From Gonocerus acuteangulatus (lineage: Eukaryota; Arthropoda; Insecta; Hemiptera; Coreidae), in assembly GCA_946811695.1 (NCBI GenBank), contig OX328130.1, positions 75,144,398 through 75,208,397 on the forward strand: a stretch of DNA of 64,000 bases, in the 5' to 3' direction. Numbering within the stretch: position 1 is the stretch's first letter; each line of letters begins with the position of its first letter. Below, piece after piece: positions 57,037 through 64,000 of the stretch. The notes under the pieces are model-generated. The model was given only the letters and a program-made list of their open reading frames with translations. It was not told the DNA's origin and searched no databases. The translations under genes and the position numbers were made by a program.

Positions 57037-57395
57037 TTAGTGTACTCTAGGTACACTAAAGCGGGTACCACGGGAATGGACAGCAGATTTAAACTGCAGG
57101 AGGTTGTAAATATAGGAAGGAGATTTGGAAGAAATGGTTTGGTAAAGGAAGGAACCTAGGAAATATTGTCGTCGAATTGATGGAAATAGCCACTTCAACT
57201 TGGAATACCGGTGTGAAATATGGGCATCCCTGGGGGTATCGAGGATAAATCTGAGAAAACTGTTCATTAATCGCTTAAGACGAACCTCAAGCTCCCCAGT
57301 GAGCCCTCCATACACCAGGCAACCATAGTCGAAGTGGGGGAACACTAGAGAAGATACAAGAAGCTGACGTGTAGGAGTAGGGAGGGTAAATTTTC
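57037..57395 (-). pseudogene. LINE reverse-transcriptase C-terminal fragment inside ORF1
   Basis: The minus frame reads PTRQLLVSSLVFPHFDYGC then RLKRLMNSFLRFIL, HISHRYSKLKWLFPSIRRQ, FLGSFLYQTI and ends HSRGTRFSVPRVH-stop. The order (S-LVFPHFDYG, L-KRL-N, Y-xLxWL-xxRR, R-TRFxVP) is that of the region after the RT palm in CR1/Jockey-like LINEs without RNase H. It is uninterrupted by stops for over 100 codons. It lies between the two halves of ORF1, so it is a fragment of another LINE or a rearrangement. Confidence 0.8.
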
Positions 57396-57399
57396 TTAA

Positions 57400-57616
57400 G
57401 GTTAATTTCTGTTGAATAAGAAGATAACCACCGATTTATTTCAAACGGACTGATTTCATTAAAAGACTTATTAATATCACATATTTGAGCAATTAAATAT
57501 CTTGGATTGGTTACCTCGGTTTCAGACACAAAGGATGCTTTCATTTCAGACAGTTGGTATTTGGATTTCTCTTTTACAGCTTTCTTCATATTTTCTTCAT
57601 TGACTATTTCCTTCAT
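57400..57616 (-). pseudogene. LINE ORF1 N-terminal region
   Basis: Starts at an ATG (57616) as MKEIVNEENMKKAVKEKSKY, followed by SPFEINRWLSSYSTEINLKK and then breaks where the RT fragment begins. Charged and probably helical. The start is chosen because it lies about 100 bp downstream of the 5' end defined by the target duplication. Its continuation is the knuckle region at 56636-57000. Confidence 0.6.
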
Positions 57617-58384
57617 GTTTTGGTCACTAAAAGATTTCTAACTATGTATTTTCACTTATTCATGTACAGAAACAAACTTTGCGTTTTCATTTTAACTTGT
57701 AAACCAGCTGTTTTTACTCACGGATTAGCTTACAGGTTCTTTGCAGGCTATCTATTTTCTTCTCTACAGGTTAGAAACCATATTATATAAACATAATAAT
57801 AAAAAGTTAATATAGTAATGAAAAGTATTTAATATCACTGCAATCATAACTAAAAGTAACTTTTTTTTTTACTACTATATTTATATAATATGGTTTCTAA
57901 CCAGTCCTTGTATAACTTGTATTTGTAATACTTTAAGACTTGTAAAATATAAATGAAAATAAGCAGAATATATTTCAGCAAGCAATATTTATTACTAAAG
58001 AGGTTAATATTATAAATAATCAATGGTAATTGTGAAGTTTAGGGGCCTCCTCGCAGATTATTTTATCCGGTGGTTCTATAACATATTTATATTTTATATT
58101 TATTTTGCATTATGGGCATACGTGCTATGCGTTTCCGCTTGCTCAAGAAGATATCAAAACTCTAGTCAATCCAACTCGCTAAAATTAATATAATTCTATT
58201 AATTTTTGCGGGTTGGATTGACTTGAGTGTTAAAGGTTACTTTACTACCAGCAACAACCAATAGAATTGCCCTTAGGAATAGCCAATAGAAAAGCTAATG
58301 AGTTAGCGCGCTGAATCACTGTTATTATCACTACAGATACTTCACAAATAACTGGATATGGTCTTCGCAAAAAGACTCGATTCT

Positions 58385-58640
58385 ACTAAAATCATTAAGA
58401 AATAAGGCAGATTTTCGGAAAAGTCTATAATTAAAGACAGTTCGGCATGCTTTTTGGCAGCCTTCTTCAGCTAAAAAACAAATACAAGAAATAATGAAAA
58501 GAATAATCAAAAACAGTAAACAGATATATTAGATAACGAAAATCGGTTATAAAACATTTTTTTATGTGCACATTAAGTAACGAAAATATTTTTTGAGCAT
58601 ATACCTACAAGGTGTTTATATAAAAATTAGTAAATATTAA
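58385..58640 (-). mobile_element. Penelope-like terminal repeat fragment (type C, diverged)
   Basis: CAGTTCGGCATGCTTTTTGG CAGCCTTCTTCAGCTAAAAA preserves the CTGAAGA-A-GGCTGCC half on the minus strand but GAAACGTC has become GAACTGTC, so the hammerhead core is broken. The A-rich part after it resembles the one at 28240-28330. Confidence 0.5.
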
Positions 58641-58867
58641 TAACAAAAAATTATCACAAATAAAAATAAACTGAGAGATAACAATATAAAATTTTCAATC
58701 ATAAATAAAATACTACATACCAATGCATGCCTTTAAATGTAGAAAAACATGGATTCTCTCTTGATAGAGTCTTTTTTACATTAGTGCGGTCAGTTACTTT
58801 TTATAACCCAATGATTGCTTTAAAAGTAATCATCATACTTCATTTGAAAAAAATAAAAATTAATCAT

Positions 58868-59016
58868 ATGACACCTACAAACTCTACTAATGGAGGACCC
58901 GTGTTCAAAACCCGAGCGCGCATTAAAGATTTTTATCATCTAGTGTCGCCGTTCGAGGGTTGGCTTTGGGGTCCCAGATCGTACCTTGGCTCACCCAGCC
59001 TTCTAAATAGGATTCC
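58868..59016 (+). mobile_element. SINE family 2 fragment, head truncated
   Basis: TACTAATGGAGGACCCGTGT + TCAAAACCCGAGCGCGCATT retains the B-box part. AAAGATTTTTATCATCTAGT and CTCACCCAGCCTTCTAAATA are body sequence. The A box and the 3' half of the body are missing. Confidence 0.6.
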
Positions 59017-59024
59017 AAACCGAA

Positions 59025-59235
59025 AATTAGAAGTTACAAAAATATGTTTTCCACTTTTGTCAAAAACGGTTACAGATATCGCCTTAAAACTGGTTCCATT
59101 CTTTTTAATACACGAAGGAACCTTAGAAAAAGAGTACTTGCAAACATATGAACTCAAAATCGTAAGCGTTACGATTTTTTTGCGTGCGAAATTTGCTCCA
59201 AAAACCATGTTCGGCCGAAGAATTAAAACTTTTTT
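59025..59235 (+). mobile_element. Helentron-like family B fragment, plus strand
   Basis: CTTTTGTCAAAAACGGTTAC, GAACTCAAAATCGTAAGCGT + TACGATTTTTTTGCG and CTCCAAAAACCATG correspond to the family B body near 46600-46740. No terminus. Confidence 0.6.
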
Positions 59236-59285
59236 TTTTTTGGATAATTGAACATCTGATATAAAATTTATTGTATAAAGAAATC

Positions 59286-60153
59286 TGATGACAAAGACTG
59301 ACAAACCTAAGTGTACGACTTGCAACACAGACCTTACTGTAAAACATATTCTAACAGACTGTCGCACAGTGGTCAAAAATAGTCAAAAAGCGCTCAAAAC
59401 TTGATTTTTTGAAGTATTTTCTCCGAACATTTTGGCCTTAAATATATATTAATGACCTCCTGAGAGTGTCATTTCTTGAGTTTTATCCCCCCACCATTGA
59501 TTGCAGGACGGTGGTTAATCATAGAAGTACAAGAAACGAAGAAAATTCCCAAATCCTCATGTACCAAAATCGTTCCTGCAACTCTACTTGTTCAGACCAA
59601 TAAGGTTGACGCATTTTTTCTCGTTTTAATGGGATGTTCGAAGGCCAAAAAAAATATTTTTTTATTTTTAGAATCGTCGACGTGGACGGGGATACTTAAA
59701 AAGTAGAAAAATTACACGTATCAATTTTCGTTTTGTCTTATAGTTTTTGCGTCTCTCTAATTTCGGGCTTACATTTTCCGTGGACATGTATAGAAAGAGC
59801 CCAGACCGAAATTGGCTGCATACATTTGCCTATTTCGGTGCTAGACGTGAACGAATTCAGTAAGACAGACGCGCGTTATCTCTATGTAAACATTCGAATC
59901 AAATCGAAGATGGATTTTTTTTGCAGTACTCACAGTCAGTCATCCGAGTGAAAAATCGTGTCCTACTTGAAATATTTAATTTCAGGTTTCTAAATCAACA
60001 ATATTACATGTTATTGAGCTTTGAGCGCATTTGGGCGGATTTTGACCACTGTGTGTCGGTTACGGACATTCCTCATGACCTGACAGACATACTTTCTGAA
60101 GGCAGCCATTATATTAACACAATATTGACATATTTAAAAAGCACTAAAATATA
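59286..60153 (+). pseudogene. LINE RNase H tail, interrupted by a Transib-like element
   Basis: Before the insertion the plus frame reads TKTDKPKCTTCNTDLTVKHI then LTDCRT, a C-x2-C-x8-H-x4-C motif that closes ORF2 in RNase H-bearing LINEs. After the insertion coding resumes as SVTDIPHDLTDILSEGSHYI then NTILTYLKSTKI-stop, the usual end of such ORFs. The two parts are in different frames once one copy of the duplication is removed, so the gene was already or later damaged. Strand and relation to the remnant at 35095 are compatible with the same LINE family. Confidence 0.7.
59365..60053. mobile_element. Transib-like element, 689 bp, 5-bp TSD
   Basis: Ends CACAGTGGTCAAAA... and ...TTTTGACCACTGTG are perfect inverted repeats for 14 bp, and similarity continues inward (GCGCTCAAA on both arms). 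TGTCG flanks each end (59360-59364, 60054-60058). Transib transposons start with CACAGTG-like heptamers, related to the RAG recombination signal heptamer, and make 5-bp duplications. The interior has frames (59476-59706, 59733-59951) without recognisable transposase residues, so it is a non-autonomous copy. A hAT would give 8 bp, which is not seen. Confidence 0.78.
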
Positions 60154-60288
60154 AACTAATATAATAGATAACCATAAGAATCCATTTCACATTTTTTGCA
60201 ATAATGATGAAAACTATTTCACTCTATTAATTAAATAAATACCTCACTAATTCTAATTTTATTTAATTATTTTTCCTTATACATATTT
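60154..60288. other. LINE 3' region, AT-rich
   Basis: AT-rich sequence after the LINE stop, probably its 3' UTR, up to the family A element. Confidence 0.45.
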
Positions 60289-60419
60289 TTAGCACTTTCC
60301 TCCGAAGGAAAGTAGTTATTGAGGTTGCACTCATGACGGAATTTTTGAAAAATTTCTTCGAATCTTTATCGATCCTACCTAGTAGACACCAAAAATGACC
60401 CCAGTTAAAATTTATATCT

Positions 60420-60513
<94 letters not shown>

Positions 60514-61490
60514 AGTTATATATGTGTCCGTTAACACGATACAGGCCAGAGTTTTTGTTTTTTCGCCACGAAACTTGGTATATAGTATTTCCCCATCCAT
60601 CAAACGATTGAACGAGTTCGTGAACCAACAAAATCGGTCCATCTCGAGGGTGGGTTTACTCCGGAGCCGAAGTAGTTATTTGCCAATAACAGTCGTCATT
60701 TTTGTTATATTTCAACGAAACTCGGGGGCGAGGTTAGCTCAGTGGTAGAGCACTGGACTAATAAGCTTGAGACCTGAGTTCAAATCCCAAGCAAGCACTA
60801 AAGATTTTTTTCTTCTACTGTCTTCTTTCATGGGTTGAATTCGGCCTCCCTGACCGTCCCTAGGCCAACCCAGCCTTTAATAAATTTAATAATGGGTACC
60901 TTGGGTTCTAATAACTCCAGCAGTCGAAGCAGCCAAGGGGAAAATCAGGCGGCCGGAGCATAATGATGACCACACCATCTCCATAGTGTGCCGCATGGTC
61001 ATGAATCAGGTACCTCTATAGTATCTGCCCTCAGGGCCCTCGTGGCCTGTTACGGGACTGATTTTTTTTTTTTTCAACGAAACTCGGTATTCGTTGTGGT
61101 CAACTGAAGAGAAAAATGTGTTGTACAAATAAACTAAATTGGTTCATTAGGAGGGGGGGGGGGGTTTACTCTGGAGCCAAAGTAGTTATTTGCCAATACC
61201 AGTCGTAATTTTTATTATATTTTATTCATCAAGATCAGTAGACGAAAATGTGAAGCTTTGTGTATTTATTAAGTAGTGTAGTACCCCACATACACAAAAC
61301 TCTGGAAGGAAATTAATTACAAAATTAATAATTGAAACATGTGCTCATAATAAATTCAAAGGAGCAGAACTATTTATGTTTTTATTTTATTTATCTATCT
61401 ATTTATTATAAGCAAATTATTCAGGAATGCACTTGATACTAACCAATTCTGAGGAAAATGCTCAGTTATGCAGCTCCTGCGTGACGGACT
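60289..61490 (-). mobile_element. Helentron-like family A, copy A4, minus strand, with SINE insertion
   Basis: The 3' hairpin (AGCACTTTCCTCCGAAGGAA AGT) is at the left and the 5' end (CAGCTCCTGCGTGACGGACT) at the right. A (TA)n tract with (ATATCT)n at its left edge spans 60415-60508. The internal module with a run of G (complement of the CCCCCC tracts in other copies) is near 61150. A SINE is inserted at TTCAACGAAACTCGG. Confidence 0.75.
60726..61072 (+). mobile_element. tRNA-derived SINE (family 2) with 15-bp TSD
   Basis: Head GGGCGAGGTTAGCTCAGTGG with TAGAGCACTGGAC (A box intact), CTAATAAG (anticodon-loop-like), GAGTTCAAATCCC (B box), then the family body to TGTTACGGGACTGA and a poly-T tail. 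TTCAACGAAACTCGG at 60711-60725 and 61073-61087 is a perfect target duplication. It ends in poly-T on the same strand as the tRNA-like promoter, unlike family 1, which ends in poly-A. This is the best preserved copy of the family. Confidence 0.93.
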
Positions 61491-62231
61491 TTTATTTAAT
61501 TTTTGTTTCCTTTACTACCACACCTCAAGCATACATACATACTTATATCATTGTCTGAAGCAACTACTGTTTTGGAGTGACATGGTTAGGTTCAACACCT
61601 GCATCAGCTTAATACAGGGAATTAAATGCTCTTCGCGTTAGATGCGGAGCATCATCACCATCATCAATAAAATAAATATATATATATAAAGAAATGAGAT
61701 GAGAAATGATTTATTTGTTATTCATATATAAGAAGGAGAAAATGAATCTGATTTTGATCACACAAGGTAGAATTAATTCTTAAATCCTTTTGACATCTCC
61801 GCTAGGAGCAAACAGATCATCAGTCAAACAGTAACAAATACTCTGTGTCAATAGCATTATATATGTGTGTGTGTGTTTTGGAAATTGGATACAAAAATAG
61901 CACAGATAACGAATGTCCCTGATGATAACTTATCAGTTGTGTGTTTCTAAAAACGGACCTATGATGAGAACAGTCGGCAGAGACAACACTCATAACACCA
62001 AAATCAACTCCGCAATATTTGTACATGTGTTCGTAATGTACTCTTATTTGTAATTACAAAAATGGCGTATAAATACCCAAGGTCGTAAAACAGACATCTT
62101 ATTTCTTTCGCAATACACTTCAGATTGAGATGTTGCGGATTAATCTCTATATTTTTTATGTATTCCTTAAAACTTCAAGACCCGATTAAACTAATCACAT
62201 TCATGAGCAAAGTAACAACTTAAAAAAAAAA
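61491..62231. other. Unassigned sequence
   Basis: Contains short ATCACCATCATCA and GTGTGTGTGT runs. A minus frame of 68 codons (61820-62026) has no recognised family. Confidence 0.35.
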
Positions 62232-62690
62232 AGTACGATTCGCAGGAACTGCGTCATCTTAGCGCGGTTCTGTTCTAACAAAAAACCGTCCAAAAAAGAA
62301 AAACTAACAATTTTGACGTTTCAAGAAATTATTTCTCGAATTGACATCGCCCCAACGAAAATTACATCAGAACCTTTTTTGTAGAGAATTTAGTAAGCTT
62401 TCGAATAGTCACCTTCCAGTTACCACGATTTTCTAACCATTTTAACCATTAACCATTTTCAAGATATTTTATAAAATATACGAAAATCCCAAAATTTTGT
62501 AAACCTGTTAATAAAAAATTTTATTTCTAGTACTTCCTTAACTACAAACGGAACCAAAATTCAACTTATCTTAGATAAAATGGATGTCAAACGTCTGGAA
62601 AAAGTTTCAACTGAATCAATCGTTTCCGAATGCACGAACTGAAAATTAGTTTGGAAAATTCTTTGTATCAAATATTTGTATCCGAGCCAT
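62232..62690 (+). mobile_element. Helentron-like family B, 5' portion
   Basis: Starts AGTACGATTCGCAGGAACTG + CGTCATCTTAGCGCGGTTCT after an A11 run, the family B 5' end. It continues with AATTGACATCGCC, TAGTAAGCTTTCGAATAGTC and ACCTTCCAGTTACCACGATT, which includes one diverged copy, in complement, of the 40-bp unit amplified at 14091. The sequence loses similarity near 62690. Confidence 0.65.
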
Positions 62691-62948
62691 CTCAACCTGT
62701 TCCACTCACATACGTAGAGCCATTAGTAAAGGAATAAAAGCAGTTATTGGAAGGTTTTGATCTTTCGTTAAACATGTAAAATAAAATCTCAAAGAGAAGG
62801 AAGATTTAAGGCGCCACAACAGGAAACTGATAGTATTCTAAAAACTAAATGGAAATTATATACGACTGTTTCACATTTTCTTGTCTTTTTAATATATTTA
62901 ACATAAATTATCATTATTATTTCTTATAATTATTATTTATTTAATATA
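62691..62948. other. Unassigned AT-rich sequence
   Basis: No feature recognised. Confidence 0.4.
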
Positions 62949-63066
62949 ATAAACGGCCATACATCAGACATAATAGTTCGGACCTTTAAAGAAATTGGAT
63001 TGTGCATAAACCCAAGCAAAAGCACTGCGATACTTGTTAAAAAGGGAGTTCAGGTCAATGAAAAAA
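62949..63066 (+). pseudogene. LINE reverse-transcriptase fragment
   Basis: The plus frame reads INGHTSDIIVRTFKEIGLCI then NPSKSTAILVKKGVQVNE. The pattern F-xx-IGLxINPxKS is typical of the RT region just after the catalytic block in non-LTR elements (R2- or CR1-like). It stops where the Penelope-like element begins, so that element may have inserted into or replaced the rest. Confidence 0.55.
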
Positions 63067-63101
63067 CGTCTAGTTCCTTCACAACAGTTTATTTCCACGC
63101 T

Positions 63102-63135
63102 GAGCGCTTTCAGTAGCTCTTGCTACCATCCTCAG
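63102..63135 (-). ncRNA. Hammerhead-like motif in the Penelope 3' end
   Basis: Minus strand: CTGAGGA, T, GGTAGC-AAGA-GCTAC, T, GAA, AGC/GCT as a three-pair stem III, C17. Stem I has TT-G before and AGC after (A-U, G-U, C-G). Core residues are complete. It lies downstream of the GIY-YIG ORF of the same element, where Penelope-like elements are known to carry such motifs. Confidence 0.55.
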
Positions 63136-63413
63136 AACTGTGACAAATGAATAGAATAAGACAGTTGCATAACAGAAATCTTTTAAATATTAAAATGTTC
63201 ACTAACCTACACGTAAAATAATAAATAAACACAATAATCTTGATTCGTCAACATAAACACTAAAAAAACAAAAACAATACAAACAAAAACACAAGTCATA
63301 CATGATAAAATGAAATAGCTAAAGTTGAGGAGAGAGACTCACCTATAATGAGTTCAGCTTCACTGCTGAGAGCTGACTGAAGGGAAGCAGGGAGAGAGCC
63401 TGCACAGAGACGT

Positions 63414-64000
63414 TCAGCTCAACATATCAGTTTGATACGTATCTGTCCTTTTATTTAAATTACACGAGCTCAGGATCTTGTCGATACGTATCTCTATACA
63501 TTCCAGGACGTTCATCTGTGCAGACTTCTTCCGGCAATGTAAAATATACAGAGAATGGTCAGCTTCGCTGTGTCCCGCTGAGAGACAATGTTGACGAAAT
63601 TCAGAATCCGACCTGGTTTTATGTTCTCTAGCTCTTATTTTGAGTTTCCTACCAGTTTGCCCTACGTACGATCCAGAACAGAGGCCACATACGATTTTAT
63701 AGACGCCACTCTTATTTCCCGTGTCTATCTTATCCTTGACGTCACAAAGAGCATTAGCCAAAGAGGGAGAATTTTTAAAGGCCACCTTAACATTCGCTTT
63801 ACTTAAAATGGAGGCTATTTTTTCCGAGACTTGGCCTAAGTATGGTAAGGTGAACCATCTAACCTCAGATACGTCGGGTTTTAGAAAATTAGGAAAAGCT
63901 GCCTTAAGGGCATGTTTTTCTTTTCTTCTCCTGTAAATGCCATCAATCGTGAGAGCATCATATCCGTTCTTCTCCGCAACATGCTTTATATGGAGAAGCT
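63414..64000 (-). CDS. Penelope-like polyprotein, RT C-terminus plus GIY-YIG endonuclease (partial)
   Basis: The frame is open from the window edge (64000) to TGA at 63414, at least 195 codons, with the true start outside. The first part (EKNGYDALTIDGIYRRRKEK, VRWFTLPYLGQVSEKIASIL then SKANVKVAF) is the linker after the reverse transcriptase seen in Penelope-like proteins. The GIY-YIG nuclease follows: GVYKIVCGLCSGSYVGQTGR, then KLKIRAREHK, with the G-V-Y and Y-V-G hallmarks, a conserved Arg and His, a Cys pair (C-x2-C) and a later NVLECIEIR with the metal-binding Glu. Such proteins nick target DNA and copy the RNA there. The frame is intact in the visible part, so the element may be young. 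In the edge part no stop is seen. Confidence 0.88.
   Translation of the reverse strand, partial: LLHIKHVAEKNGYDALTIDGIYRRRKEKHALKAAFPNFLKPDVSEVRWFTLPYLGQVSEKIASILSKANVKVAFKNSPSLANALCDVKDKIDTGNKSGVYKIVCGLCSGSYVGQTGRKLKIRAREHKTRSDSEFRQHCLSAGHSEADHSLYILHCRKKSAQMNVLECIEIRIDKILSSCNLNKRTDTYQTDMLS

Larger units (their letters stand above)
53141..57715 (-). mobile_element. LINE insertion (minus), 5' end present, internally rearranged, 11-bp TSD
   Basis: ACTCACGGATT occurs at 53130-53140 and 57716-57726, the target duplication. On the minus strand the element starts at 57715, has about 100 bp of 5' UTR, an ORF1 start at 57616, a misplaced RT piece, the ORF1 zinc-knuckle region, a 59-bp tandem array, a family A element, and ends with GAGCTCATAAATAAATAAAT at 53141. 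TAAA repeats at the 3' end and Gag-type CCHC knuckles fit the I/Jockey/R1 group. Most of ORF2 is absent. Confidence 0.78.
53060..58378. mobile_element. M-type MITE, host of a 4.6-kb nested insertion
   Basis: Left end GAGGGTCTCTTTGCGAAGAC, right end GTCTTCGCAAAAAGACTC. M sequence occupies 53060-53140 and 57716-58378 (about 740 bp). Between them lies a LINE. Left flank CTAAAACCATTAAGAAAT and right flank CTAAAATCATTAAGAAAT form a direct repeat of about 18 bp, the right one starting 8 bases after the terminus. Confidence 0.75.
63067..64000 (-). mobile_element. Penelope-like element (minus strand), 3' part, runs off the window
   Basis: From right to left: coding sequence (63414-64000), about 350 bp of 3' non-coding DNA, and a hammerhead-like motif (63102-63135) near the end. 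ORF, GIY-YIG and terminal ribozyme-like motif together identify a Penelope-like retroelement. The remainder, including the RT core, lies beyond the window. The left boundary is approximate. Confidence 0.85.

Noticed and set aside
58727..59251. 174-codon plus frame, the longest away from the arrays
   Set aside because: It crosses a SINE fragment and a Helentron-like fragment, so it is a chance frame over unrelated repeats.

Overview
The window is repeat-dominated, AT-rich eukaryotic nuclear DNA, most likely from an arthropod. This is inferred from the mobile-element repertoire: Helentron-type elements with (TA)n microsatellites, Helitrons ending in CTAG, Penelope-like elements with a GIY-YIG nuclease, a 5S-rRNA-headed SINE, Tc1/mariner-type, hAT-like and Transib-like transposons. 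The species cannot be named from sequence alone. I found no host protein-coding gene that I can defend. Recognisable coding sequence is fragmentary: a Penelope reverse transcriptase/GIY-YIG ORF running off the right edge, a broken mariner-type transposase, and several LINE fragments. There is one 200-base assembly gap at 31145-31344.

Layout. 0-5 kb: a MITE, a Helentron-like element with a SINE inside its (TA)n tract, AT-rich DNA, and a palindromic Penelope remnant. 5-12 kb: a GC-richer island, a tRNA-derived SINE, a 260-bp MITE, a 53-bp minisatellite, and a 3.5-kb array of an 89-bp unit with a 356-bp higher-order repeat. 12-15 kb: one Helentron-like element (minus) carrying a 1.09-kb fold-back transposon in its (TA)n tract and an 11 x 40-bp minisatellite. 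15.3-19.4 kb: a 181-bp satellite. 20-31 kb: a TIR element with an almost perfect 83-bp hairpin, a decayed tandem region, MITEs, a Helitron, and a hAT-like element nested in a MITE and itself containing a Penelope palindrome. 31.5-35 kb: Helentron-like elements, one nested in the poly-A tail of a SINE that is itself nested in another Helentron-like element. 35-45 kb: LINE remnants, a 5S-derived SINE, a (TA)n tract, a 3.7-kb array whose unit carries a hammerhead-like motif, and a mariner-type element. 45-53 kb: a decayed tandem region, a second Helitron and a MITE with a clear 8-bp target duplication. 53-58 kb: a 5' end-containing LINE inserted into a MITE and later filled by a Helentron-like element and a 59-bp minisatellite. 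59-60 kb: a Transib-like element inside a LINE RNase H tail. 60-64 kb: a Helentron-like element with a SINE insertion flanked by a 15-bp target duplication, then a Penelope-like element.

Two themes tie the window together. First, hammerhead-ribozyme-like cores (CTGANGA - stem II - GAAA - short stem III) recur in at least seven places, all in Penelope-like contexts: single, palindromic and tandem. The best one (43648-43680) has every core nucleotide and a 5-bp stem I. Second, tandem arrays grow out of mobile elements: the 89-bp unit exists as a single copy inside an intact MITE at 38551-38796, the 40-bp array lies inside a Helentron-like element, and the 59-bp array abuts LINE ORF1. The many nested insertions give a readable relative chronology.
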